This document shows positions 37,501 through 49,227 of a DNA stretch of 64,000 bases, piece after piece. The notes beneath the pieces were generated by a model, which did no database searches, was not told the DNA's origin, and was given only the letters and a program-made list of their open reading frames with translations. Numbering within the stretch: position 1 is the stretch's first letter; each line of letters opens with the position of its first letter. Position numbers and translations under genes: made by a program. The stretch comes from Diplocarpon mali (lineage: Eukaryota > Ascomycota > Leotiomycetes > Helotiales > Drepanopezizaceae), in NCBI GenBank assembly GCA_024741835.1, contig JAENRP010000031.1:167366-231365 (forward strand), in the 5' to 3' direction.

Positions 37501-37709
37501 CGAGCACTAGCTTCTTTGTAGATATCTATCCAGCTAATTTCTATTTCTTCTGCAAGTATCCATGCAACCCCTCCTCCCCACGCCCCCTCCCCCCCGCGTG
37601 TTATCCGGGTATACCTAAGCCCAAGTCTGGATCTTTAGTACACGTGACATCAATCAGTGTCTATATCCTATGCTCTTCAGTAATTGACTGGAATCTGTAT
37701 TCCTAAAGT
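34566..37709. other. Long intergenic stretch
   Basis: About 3.1 kb without a supportable gene, partly AT-rich. It contains a hairpin-forming inverted repeat (36613-36677) and several short open frames without similarity. The part after about 37200 reads like degraded repeat sequence. Confidence 0.45.
36613..36677. repeat. Hairpin-forming inverted repeat, MITE-like
   Basis: The 12-nt arms ATATACAAGGTA (36613-36624) and TACCTTGTATAT (36666-36677) are perfect reverse complements around a 41-nt centre with CGGAG repeats. The size and structure fit a miniature inverted-repeat element or its remnant. No target-site duplication was obvious. Confidence 0.45.
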
Positions 37710-38994
37710 TTAGAACATAGACCGGGGGCCCTGCCCAGAAATCGTATTCTTGTAGCTGAACTGTGCAAGAGTAAAGCTGTTCAGTTGAGAAACCAAGACA
37801 GTGGAGTTCAAGGCAACGAGTCGGTGGACCCAAGAGTTCTGAGTAGGCATGGAAATGTACTCTTCCCCGATAATCGAGGTGACGCCTTCGTCGAAAGTTA
37901 CGCGGATCAAGGTATCAGTGGAGTTTCGGCTAAGCTCCGAAGTTGACAAAAGCCATAGAGCTGGGCCCAGATCTGCGGACGAGGCATCTGCAATGTGCAC
38001 CAACCCCGCACTGCTGCCGATATGCTGCTTTCCGAGTTGAAAGAATTTCATTTTGCCATCTGAGTCAATGCGACCGAAAGCACCAGAGCCGCCATCAGCG
38101 TTTCCCGCAAGACAAAACCACACCCCTTTCATAGGACCGTATGCGGTTACCATTCCAACGGGAGTGTTACCAAGTCCGGGCGGAATAGGTAACTGTGTCG
38201 TCTCATTGCGCGTGAGATCGATTCGCATTATAGACGAGCTGATATGTTGTGTGACGAATATCAGCTTGGTCGTTGGTTCCTCTTGGATAAAAAGCGGGCT
38301 CTCGAGAGAAAGGTACAGGTTCTCTTCTGGATTGGTAGCCTCAAGGTCAGATATGTCTGTCGAGAACACATAGTAATTTCCATCTTGGATTGACGCGGTC
38401 TTCAGGCCAGCCCAAAGACGATTACCAATCTCGTACACACCGTGAGGACCATTTCCGGGCTTTGGGACGTCAATGGTGTGAACAATAGTCGGCGCAGCAG
38501 AGAGTTCTGCCCCGGGATCGACAAGCAAGATTTTGTTTTCGTATTGCAGAGTAAGCCACCTGGTCGAGTTCAAGCAAATCAGCCGGTGTTGATACAATTA
38601 GAGAGGCAGCACTCAGTCACGAATGAAAGAATACCATCGAATCCGAAAGCTAGACGGTCTGTACATACACCAAGCCTGGATAGATCGTGGAGGGGAATAT
38701 GCCATGAAGCCCGGACTTGTTGTTTGCTCCCATCGGGAACGACTGGAACGCGACAGGCTCCTCGGTGATTGGATCCAATTGGATTTTGACAAGCCGGCTG
38801 GTGTCCATTTGTGATACAAGAACGAGATTTCTATTTGGGACCAGGGCGACTTCATGGGTCTCGGCGGCCACTGGAAGTAGAAACTCGGTGATGCGACGGC
38901 TCGCGAGCGAAGTAACCGCATCTCTGTGTGACAATACCGGACTACCACTACATGCGATAGCGACAATGAGCACTTTGAAAATGAGGGACAGCAT
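37710..38994 (-). CDS. Secreted beta-propeller-like (SMP-30/Vgb-type) protein
   Basis: Two exons, 38669-38994 and 37710-38559, with a 109-nt intron (donor GTATGT); 391 residues. An N-terminal hydrophobic stretch (MLSLIFKVLIVAIACSGSPV) looks like a signal peptide, so the protein is probably secreted. The body has repeated propeller-type blades: ETHEVALVPNRNLVLVSQMD, WLTLQYENKILLVDPGAE, NGPHGVYEIGNRLWAGLK, LIFVTQHISSSIMRIDLT, NTPVGMVTAYGPMKGVWFCL and GKMKFFQLG. This pattern resembles streptogramin B lyase-like and SMP-30-like six-bladed propellers. The ligand or reaction is unknown; fungal members are mostly uncharacterised. Several Asn-X-Ser/Thr sites agree with secretion. The splice restores PGLVWLTLQYENK. 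Confidence 0.7.
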
Positions 38995-39360
38995 GGTAGT
39001 TTTTTTTGCCTTTGATTGATGTGGTAATGGGACGTGCGATCAGCAGATGTCGTTGAGGAGGCGGTGGGGAATGGAGAGGAAGTAAACACAGGCCACGGAG
39101 AGGAAGAAGCCTCGGTAGTGAACGGACACAAATCTACTCGGTTACCGATGTCTATATATTTCAGGTTGGGAAGAAGCGGAACTTATCGTGAATTGATCAT
39201 GTGCCGTGTTGGTGCTTGTAGACAGTGGCACAAGACCTGGGCAACTTCCTAATGCCGTAATACGTATTGTATTTTACGCGAGGATATCTCGATCTGCAAG
39301 TAATCGGTCCACACCGATTTTGTTCCATTCTGCGACATTATTCATGACCAGTATGGTTTA

Positions 39361-39455
39361 ACCCCTCAAGGTGGCTGTCGTTCTATGTTGCACCCTCTTG
39401 CGCAGTTCGTGAATTCTTATTCAACCCGTCAAGGTGGCTACTGTTCTATGTTGCA
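39361..39455 (+). repeat. Spaced direct repeat, 32-nt copies
   Basis: Copies at 39361-39392 and 39424-39455 match at 28 of 32 positions, sharing TCAAGGTGGCT and TTCTATGTTGCA. They begin 63 nt apart. Confidence 0.75.
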
Positions 39456-40799
39456 GATCCTTTGGCTCTTCTGTGGTCTGTTGATGTCTCATGATACCTG
39501 GTGCGGCTTCGAAAATGAGGTTGTTTAGGTTATTTAGCTAATTGAAAGTTTGTAGTATGGTTAGCAAGTCAGATAAGATGTACCAACTTGGCCAAACGTA
39601 TATCAATAGATATGATGCTGCTTGTCTCCTTCATTCTGCTCAAATATGCTCAAATATACCACGAAGCTTATAATTGAAACGTACCGGCGGCTTCACTGTC
39701 ATATTCTCAATCCTTTCCCCGAGTTTGGAAGGGTTTGGTGAAGTTGTCAGACATGTTATTCGTCCAATCTGGCGCGGTCCAGGCAAATCACGCACACGTT
39801 CGCACCTGGAGAAACAGCAACGTATTTGAAGGTTCTAGCACAGGTTTCTCTCGAGAGAACAAAGGCTAATGTTCACATGTGCCTGCCTAGGCTTTGGTCT
39901 CGAAGACAAAATGACCTTCATGGCCCCTGTAACTGCTCCAAGACCTCACTAAATAGGAGACCCTAGCGAGATGGCCAGCTATTGAGGGAAGTTAGGACGA
40001 AGGTTTAGCGTTGCTGCATTGGTTCTTCATGAAATTTGGCCAAAGGAAGGCCTCGAAGCTTGAAAGTTTCCTGATCAACACAACTCAACCCCGCAAAGCA
40101 ATTAATAAAAGTTGTCAAACTGGAGTATTCAGCCGGGTTTTTCTGAAGGCCAAGTATACCTAGCTTTTAAGCTTATTCGAAAGATTTCAGATAACGAAGA
40201 TCCAGAGTAATAACTTTAAGCAAGTGTTTTCTATAAGTAGAAGTTGCTTCGACTAAGCGACTAAAATTCTCCGTTGTATGACTTATCTCAATCAAGCATG
40301 GCGTAGTGTCTAGAATAGCACTTTAAGTTTGAGAACCTTGCTAACTTCCTCTAGTGAGCTAGATACATGTAACGCCAAGATCAAAACTAAGTACCTATCC
40401 TTCTCAAGAAATAGGAATGGTAGGTGGGAGCCAAACGTGCTCTGCCAGGTGTGAAATTGCTGAAGCTTGCAAGGAAAATACAGGCCAGAAGCCACTGCTC
40501 TACATCCTCTTTGTGGGATAACTATGTCCATAGTAAGATACTCGGGTTATATTGGATAATAGAAGCTGTGATTATATACAAGCTTTGTAGGGTTTCTTTT
40601 ATCAGCCAGTAACAATAAGAATACTGTAAATCACTTTCAAAAGGCATTTTTGTCCATGAATTTGTATGTTATTTCTCCAAATTCTCGATATTCTGAAATC
40701 AAAATACATGCAATAACTTGGAAATTAAATTTTTCCATCGTAAGTTGATACTGTAACTCTTTAACGTTTTAATTCTTCCGATTTTAATATTTCTCTGTA

Positions 40800-41015
40800 A
40801 TCCCGGGTTCAATACCTTGGAACCGATACCTTCGACTCGATACCTTTGGTTTAACACTCGATATGTTTCTTAATTCAGTATCTTTTTCGATTCGGAACAA
40901 TATTCGATTGAATACCTTCTTGGATTTGACTACTTCGATTCGATGCCTCCCTCGGTTTAAGAATTGATCCCTGTTTCGATTTGACACCCTAAATTCGATA
41001 CCTCTCTCGATCTAA
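40800..41015. repeat. Degenerate tandem repeat, core TTCGAT(A)CC
   Basis: Variants of TTCGATTCGATACCTT recur about a dozen times at loose spacing, for example near 40805, 40822, 40836, 40943 and 40997. The copies differ by scattered substitutions, as in an old array. Confidence 0.55.
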
Positions 41016-44000
41016 TCATCAAAGTAGAACATATTCTGTATTTGTTGAGGATAGATTGGTATAAAAGCGAGGTTTTCGGAAACAAGCTCTTAAGAGTAGA
41101 TCATCAGAAACGTTGAGATTAGATAAATTAGGATATTATGTAAGCTTCTAGTCGTGCTTTCGTAAGTATAGTAAACTTAGTTGGCCAGAACTGGAAACTT
41201 TAATAGTAATATATTAAATTATAAATGTAAACAACTATTGATCAGCGCATTGGTTTTTTTCGGTCAATTTTTAGACATTGTAACTGAAAAGAAAAAAACA
41301 TCTCTTTAGAGAATAGGCTGGTGGTCCCTGATTTATTAATTGACATATGTTCGTGAAAAGTAATAAATGACTCACTATAAAACGTTTTCTAAGTAAAGCT
41401 GCCCCTACTATATGATGCGCTACAATTTGACTAGCAGTGCGTGTTTGTAGCGAGGAGGTCAGATGAGGTGGAAAGGTAGAGAAAATGGAAGACCGCTTTA
41501 AATCAATAGTTGCTCGTATATTTCAACACGGCCCTACTACGCCTTCGAGGTTGGAAAAAAGGACAAAAAAAGGCTGAAACCACTGGCGCTATGTTACAGA
41601 GATACAGCGGCTACCTTATGAATATCGTGGCCAGGCATATAGATAAGGAATTAAGCTAATGTGTAGCACGCTTATCTTAATTGGTTATTATACAAATTCT
41701 GATAAAATCTTTTCCCCTTTTAATATGCTATATTAAATTCTAGTCTGTATAGGATAAGCGAGAAGCGCTACAGTTAGATTTATATTTAAAAAGAAACTAG
41801 CTTCAAAACTCCTCATATCTTTACTATTTAGCCTATTGTATCTATGGTTCCTAGTTCTTTGAATAAGAGTCTAACCTATACCTTAGTTAAAAGTTGTTCC
41901 CTTTAAGTCTTAGGCGAGTATATTCTCAAAAGATGCTTTAATGAATAGAGTTGCCTTAAGTTATTTATTCTAAGATAATCCATTTACGCTAATAGCGGCT
42001 GTTTATTTAATTATACTAAGCGTCTTGCTAGTTAGCGGTAGCTCTTAACTATAACTCTTCTTATCGACTTTATGTAAAATTATCGAGATATATCCTTTTT
42101 CTCTTACTCCTCCTCTTCTTCCTTATATATTATAACCCGTCTTTTCCCCCTTCACGTCCTTTATTGAGCTTTTCCTTAAGTTATAGGTATATATTTAAAT
42201 AATCCTAAAGTACGCAAGTAGAGGTCGAAAGTAAAGGGTATTTATAAAAGAGGTAGTATAGTAGAGAGATTTTTATTTCATTCTAAAGTTTCCGAAAGTT
42301 CTGACTTTATTCAACTCGGGGTTTGATTATTTCGTATTCGAGAGGACTTAGTCTCGGCTCTATGGAATTCTGGTATATACATGTACATATATCAAGCGCA
42401 GTATTACTCTCTTAAGTTAAAGCTATCTTCTTATACCCCCTTGCTATTGAAATGGTAAAAATGATAACTGCTATGCCTTTTTAGACGTATATTCTAATTA
42501 TAATCAATAGCAAAAACAAAGTAATTCAAAGTTTGAGGAACAGGCGATTGTTTTAACATTTAGACGCAGGATTAGCAGATCCTACAAAAAGTAGGTAAAA
42601 CAACTGATTTAATTCGCGACTACATTTCAAACTACTGCCAAACATAAAGAAACTATGCACATTCTAAGATGCTATGGTCTGATGAAGTATCAGAAGCTAT
42701 GACTGTATACAAGAGGTAGGAGGCTCCTGCCATGTCACCTGTCATTCTTATCCTACGCATAGACCAGAAACTTATTACAACAATAGCAAATTGTGGTAAC
42801 TAAACTGTAGGTAGAAATATATGTATAGAGATAAGTGACTTGTTTGGCAGCGTAACTCTTACATAGGAATAGGGTTTAATAATAAGGTAGCATACAAGAG
42901 CCCTTCAGGCCTTTTCATTTGTGAATTAGATGTTTGGAATACAAGCATTCAAACTGTTTATTTTCACCTCTAGCTTACACGACTTGTAATACCAATAGGA
43001 ACTTCTTATTATTAAATATGAGTGGGCTGGTTTTTGAACAGAGAAGAAAAGGTCTTAGTTGCTGCAGTATACAGTGACAGACTAATTTAGGGGGGTCGAG
43101 CTACGCTGAACACTATTGTACAAATATCGAGGCACATAATAAATTGATAAGATAACTGGCCATCCAATTAATGCCTTCCTCGAAATTTTGGCTCCAGTGA
43201 TCCTTGCTGGGGTAATTCTTAGCGAATCGCTGTTGTAACACAAGAGAAGAAAGTTGCCTGCTTTTTATTCATTAAAAATTTCCAAAGTAACATCGATAAA
43301 TAACATACCTTATTCTAAAGTCTACATAAAAAGCTGTGAGGAAATTTTGAAAGAGACACATTGAGCTCTAGAGAACCTTCACCTCACGAGAAGTTAACAA
43401 GTCTACTAAGACGCAAATAAATATGCTGTTTGTTTTCTCTGATTTGGATTGGGCTTACCATTCCTCTTATTCCCTCGATCCAAACCATTCCAGCTTCTCA
43501 GCTTACAGCTACAGTACCTGCAAGCATAGAGACCATAGCTCTATATACAAACATATATTGCGTTAAACTCGTTAAAAAATCTTCCAATGTACATGAGTTG
43601 TTTGTACTACAACAAGATCCAAGAAAAATACAATTTTGGAGCTAGAAATGCCACTCTCTCATCCATCAAGGAGGTACTAGGGTCTCGTGTGGATACAGGG
43701 CATAGCATACCTACTTTCGTATGCTACAAATTAAGTGAAATCCAAGACTCCGAGGAGGAAGAAACAAGCTTAATGCTTTGCCTATTCATGACACATGGAT
43801 GCAATTGAGCAATTTACGACTTGCTAGTACATAGACAGTCAGATATAGGAAAATCTTTTTCTATGGGGATTGATGCAGCTAATGTTAAACAATGATCTCT
43901 TTTATATCTCCTTAAATTCACATGAAAGTCTATAACAATAATGCATAGCTAGTGGTGCATTTGAAAGATTGATAAAACTAATGTTAAGAGTTCGGTTATC

Positions 44001-46525
44001 CCAAGTCATCCGGTCAAAAAATATATAATTATTGTCAAAAACTGCGCAAGATTATTCATGCATTATCTCGGCAATCAATAACTTCCAGACAAAACAGGGC
44101 TTAGATTAAAGACGACCTTGTCATAGATATCCATCTCTATATAAGAACAAAAGTTTTTGACCAAAAGATTACTCTAAGATATTTGTGGCACTGGAGCTCT
44201 CTGGTTTAATTCTGTAAAGTAAACGAATTAACCTAGCCTTGCTTTGTACGATCTTTCATTTCTAGCTCTAACAAAACTGATTTCGAATTAAGACAACGAA
44301 TTAATGCTAACTGAGTACTGGCACTATCTAGAACCCCAGAATTCATATCACAAGGCTGAATATATAGAGTCTGTACATCATGTAGTTAGCAATAATCACA
44401 TCATTGATGGTCTAATAGTCATAAATCAATATCTGTCCTAAAAGCGCTCTTGGCCAGAGAGCTCAGCTGCTCTTAAACATTCATATTCCTGGGTTGTAAC
44501 TCAGATCAAGTGCCTTTTTTGTCTTTGTGATTTCATCATTTGATTTTGAAGTTTGAACGTAGAGTGCGATACATGATTATGTCCTAATGGATGCGTGTGG
44601 TTTTTATCTAACTATAGATTTGAAACTAAAGAATTGAAACGACGAGTCTTTAATTGCATAGCTGACAGCTAGTATTGTAAAATATCATTATGGCTTACGT
44701 ACAGATCGACCGTCTTCTTAGTGTTCAATAAAACATATTTCTTTCGCTTACATAAGTAAACACCAAATAACCCTCTGTAATTTTAATATTTCCAGTTCTC
44801 TTTCCACTTTTATACCACAGTACTCTTCAAGCTACTTCTTATAAAGATGCTCTTACTGAATATATATTCCTCCAAATTCGTCGTTACCTCCATACTCCAG
44901 GATACACAGCCCCAAAATGCTCTTCCGGACCTTGCAATTTGAATTGATGATAGCTCCAACGATTTTAGTAGCGGCTATACTGAATATCTCCCCACAACCA
45001 AGACCGAGCTTGGAAAGCACCTTCTTTAATATAACCTTGCCTCTAAAGAACCCCTTCAAGTTTGAATTTGCAGACGTCTGTCTTGTGTTACCTAGAAAGG
45101 GGCAGAGATACTAGGCGCAGTTTCTCAGTTCATCTCTTTCACGCAAACCCTGTTTAGAGGAGAATTCCATCTCAACTAAGGGGGCGCACAACCACCGCTC
45201 CTGTGGGAGATAGTTGCACCTATAGCGACGAAGATTCAATAAATTTGACTGCCATGATGACGATGGCGAAGCGCTTTTGGTCTTACTTAATATCGCACAC
45301 ATGCAATTTGATGTTGTACCGCAAGTAATAGTCTTCACCTTACTGTGGTAGGTAGCAGTTTTGTGATCGCGCAAGACTAGTGGGTCAATAGCTCAAATGA
45401 TGGTTGGAGGACAAATGGATCAAGTCTACAGATATCAGGCCTCAGAGAAGCTCCAATCAAGGCCTTGCTCAATATACCGTATATAGTGATAGAAACATAT
45501 GAATCCTGTAGAGTGTAAGAGATCGGCTATTCCTGGCAAGAACAGCAGATGCGACGCTATTATACATGGCAGTCTTCTCTGAAGCTTGAAGCTAAGGGAG
45601 CTCTGGCCGCCTACGAGCTCATTGTGCATCAGCATGAGTATCATCAAGCTTGTGAATCTGCTCGAAGAAGTCCGTATCCATCTATTGCGTGAATGTTATT
45701 CCAGTCATCGCACTGATTCCAGCCACTTGTTCTACTGTCCCACAACTTCATAGCCCAGATTAAGAATTAGGACAGCATCGCTGATAATCCGTTCTTGGAT
45801 TCGAATTAGGAGCATATGAGCGTCCAGAAATTTAAATTAGTGGCCTTTGGAGATGTATATGAAGACGCTTGAAATCAAGTAATGGGCTTAGTAGGATAAA
45901 GGATCAGGTAGCTGGCAGCGACAGATACGTTTCTTGTTACTTATATAGAGTGAGGGAATGGTTTTACTGTGGTTATAGTCCAAAATTGAATGGAAAAATA
46001 GCATATTCTCTAAGCTAGTCCTCAAGCTAAAGATTCACAATCTTCGCAAGATACACGACCGGCTTCTTTTAAAATGTAGGGAAGATAGTTGAAATTCTCA
46101 AAAATTTGTTCAACATGCAATCTTGTGATTTATCGATTGGCCAACTAGGCATTCACAAAAGGCTCTGATTTGTGTCTACGCATAAGCACAAGTTAAAGAG
46201 TTTAGGATCATGCGTTGATCAAAGATTTTTTACATAGTAAAATTTCCCAAAGCCCTTACATATTACCAACCAGATCTCCATAGATTCTTATCCAAGACTC
46301 ATTCACTACCTGTGAGGATCATTGAAATCTCGTAACAGTCTCGAAGCCTCGCATCTGCATCAAGTACCTTACACTGTACAAGTAATCAAAAAGACAAGCG
46401 AGCCCTTCCCCACAAATCGCACTCGCCACATGCTCCGACGCATTTACCGGCCGCCAAGCCCAGATTATTTTGTATCTGTACGATATATATCTTATATCTT
46501 CACACACATCCAATGAACAGGGATA

Positions 46526-46597
46526 GGACCGCTGGCGCAACGGTAGCGCGTTCGCCTCCAGAGCGAAAGGTTATCCGTTCAAATCGGGTGTGGTTCA
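46526..46597 (+). tRNA. tRNA-Trp (anticodon CCA)
   Basis: All four arms can be drawn. The acceptor GGACCGC pairs with GTGGTTC (two G-U) followed by discriminator A. The D stem is GCGC/GCGC. The anticodon stem TTCGC/GCGAA closes the loop CTCCAGA with CCA in the anticodon position. The T arm is ATCCG-TTCAAAT-CGGGT. It is 72 nt with no intron. It sits just after the AT-rich stretch. A T-rich tract about 35 nt downstream may serve as terminator. Confidence 0.9.
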
Positions 46598-47220
46598 ATA
46601 CCTCCTATACCCAATGAAGAATGGCTGATATAAAATTTTTTATTTCAGTCTTCCCTTTCCACTTTTAAATTTTGCCATATATTTCTTTTTCTTTTCACTT
46701 GTGGGATATTTCCAGAAAAAATGGCTCTCTTGCTTCTGGTTTTGCGGAGCCTAATCCTTCTTTTTGACTCGTGTGCGAGCAGCACGAAATATCGGCAAGC
46801 AGGAGTGGGGGCCAGAGCAGAGCCTATGACTAGGCGAAGAATGGTATTCGGGTATGTTTGCGAAAGGGTTCGGTCGCCTTTCCAAGTCGTAGGAGGAGTA
46901 ATTGGAAGCCAGTTAGAATATAGACGGAACTTCTTAATGTAGCCAGCACGAGCATGAGTAATCCAAAAGTAGAAGGGACGAAAAGTTCAACGAACTCATA
47001 ATCTGATTTTCCTATTATACAAAAGTACTTTCCAAGTGCCGACATCATGCTACGCCTTGGAAACTCCAAAAATTACACCAATCGATTCAGATTGACCGAA
47101 ATGCTGCACGTCATATAAGAGCCAAGGCGAGGCCACCTTTACACCCAAGCCACTACTATAAGCGGCACTTTAGATCTACTCCTACATTCCAATATCGATT
47201 AAGATATCAACACTAGAAGA
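46598..47220. other. Intergenic with a weak small-protein candidate
   Basis: A 73-codon ATG frame at 46721-46942 begins with MALLLLVLRSLILLFDSCAS, which looks like a signal peptide. The remainder has no family or cysteine pattern I recognise, so I do not call it a gene. The rest of the interval is the 3' flank of the hexose transporter. Confidence 0.3.
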
Positions 47221-49227
47221 CTAAATATGAGTGGCAGAAGTAGCTGGGACAGCCGTCTCTGGCTTGGCAGCTGTCTCTGGAAATCGTGTCTCATCATGGA
47301 TCATCAAGCCATCGCCGCCGGCCTCCGGCTTCTTCACATCTGTGCCTCCAGCCTTAAGATACAGATTATCAGTGCCGACACCCTTGATACCCTCTGCACC
47401 TAGCGAGGCAGGATCCCAGCGGGCAGACGTGATCGGGTCGACGCCCAGCACGTACATCGTATCAATTTCTTCCAACGAGCGGCCCTTGGTCTCAATCATG
47501 AAGAAGTAGACGATCCAGAAGAGCAGGAAACAGCAGACACCGAAGACGAGGCCGTAGAAGTAGTCGATCTTATCTGTGATGAAGGTGGTGAAGAAAGAGA
47601 TCAGGAAATTGAAGAACCAATTCGAGGCGGTGGCGATGGCAAGACATGGCGCGCGGTAGCGGGCGGGATACAGCTCGCTGACAACAGCCCAGACAAGGGG
47701 TCCCCAAGTGGTTGCAAAAGCGACGATGAAGAGGCAGGTGAAAACGATGAGGACCTTGCCTTCGGTCGGTGTGGCCATAGGATTCGTAGCGTCGAGGCCG
47801 AAGTGGCCGACGAATGCGTAGATCATGAAGCAGATGAACATGGATGCGGCGCCAGCCATAAGCATCTTGCGGCGGCCGATCTTCTCGATGAGATAGAGAC
47901 CGCCGATGGTAGCGCCGACGTTGACAGAGCCGAGGATGATGGACGTGACGTAGGAATTCGAGATTCCAGTCGACTCGAAGATGGTTGTGCCGTAGTAGAA
48001 GAAAAAGTTGGCGCCCGTGAGTTGCTGTCCTGCTTGGAGAGTCATGCCCAGAAGTGTGCGGTAAAGCATCCGGGGTCCGGTGACGATCTCAGACAGCGGA
48101 TGCTCACCGCCAGCCTCTTCTGCCTTTTGCTTCTCCTCGATTTCATTGATCTCCTCGTCGATAAAGGGATGGTACGGGTCAATGCCAGCCAGTCGGCCCA
48201 TGGTCTGGCGAGCCTCAACCTTGCGACCGGCACGGTAGGCAAAACGAGGTGACTCGGGGAGGGCGAGGATGGCGACACCGAGGAGAATGGCCCAGAGAGC
48301 AGAGAGACCGTTTGGAATTCTCCATTGAGCGGAGTTCTGGTAAGCGGATTCAGTACCATAATTGACCTCGTAGAGTCAGTGAAGTACCAAAATAGCCTGG
48401 TCAGTCACCAACCATATATGCGGTCCAGATTCCCATCGTGATGAGCAACTGGTAGGAGCTGACAGTTGCACCTCTAATGTTCTTGGGAACACTTTCAGAC
48501 TGGTACATAGGAACACTGGTGCTCAAAGCACCAATACCCAGCCCAGCGGTGAAACGGCCCATAGCAAATTGGACCCATTGCGTGTCACTTGTGATCTCAA
48601 TGATGACACCGATGATGTAAAAGAAGGCAGATGTGGAAATGCAGTATCGGCGTCCGATCTTGTCCGCGAGCCAACCCGAAAACAAACATCCGATCAGGGT
48701 TCCAATGCATAGTAGACCAACAATGGTACCTTGGCGGGCCGCAGAGAACACACCGTTCTCTCCGAATCTGTCTAGGAAATCGGTCATGGCGAGAAAACCT
48801 GTCAAATTATAAGTAGGGGAACATGCCAAATATGAAAACAAACATGACCTGCCGAGCTACACCCAATGATTCTGTAAGAACTGAAGACAGGGGCATTGTA
48901 TTTTCGAGAGAAGAACATACCAGAGATTTGACCAGACTCATAACCAAACATGAAACCTCCAACCGAAGCAATACTACCAAGTAAAATCGCGGCCCAGGTA
49001 GCAGGCAGATCCTCTGCTCGCTGAACTTGAGTTGTAGGAATCTTGGCCTTCATGAGAGGAAGAGAGCTAAGCATGGAATTCCTGGGAGCAGCTCTAGGGC
49101 CCGGGTCATTATTGACAGAGCGATTTTCCGGTGTGTGAGCAGCAGGAGTCTCGGTCGGGGTATCAGAAGGAGAAGCGAGCTTCTCGTGGAAGTGAGGCTC
49201 GTTGGCCTTCTTACCATAGAGACCCAT
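47221..49227 (-). CDS. Hexose (monosaccharide) transporter, MFS sugar porter family
   Basis: Three exons: 48921-49227, 48413-48798 and 47221-48366; 612 residues. It should take up hexoses across the plasma membrane by facilitated diffusion or H+ symport. Sugar-porter signatures are present: GGFMFGYESGQISG in the first membrane segment, GWLADKIGRRYCIS, PMYQSESVPKNIRG, the PESPRFAYRAGR loop, QAGQQLTGANFFFYYG in segment 7, EKIGRRKMLMAG and ETKGRSLEEID at the end of segment 12. The N-terminus (about 70 residues, with Thr/Pro/Ser-rich runs) and the C-terminus are cytosolic. The start at MGLYGKK is the first ATG in frame. Introns are 122 and 46 nt; the second has donor GTTGGT and acceptor ACGAG, both weaker than usual, but the splice restores AYMVNYGTESAYQNSAQWRIP. 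The glucose source could be the glucoamylase 30 kb away, but no linkage is implied. Confidence 0.9.

Larger units (their letters stand above)
38995..46525. other. AT-rich gene-empty region
   Basis: About 7.5 kb in which no coding gene can be supported. From about 39.3 kb the sequence becomes visibly AT-rich with dense TAA/TAG/TTA in all frames, which is the look of RIP-mutated repeats in Pezizomycotina. I could not recognise any transposon protein. It contains a spaced direct repeat (39361-39455) and a degenerate tandem array (about 40800-41015). Confidence 0.55.

Noticed and set aside
46721..46942. 73-residue candidate secreted peptide
   Set aside because: Only the N-terminal hydrophobic run is suggestive; there is no cysteine pattern or family, and the length is expected by chance.
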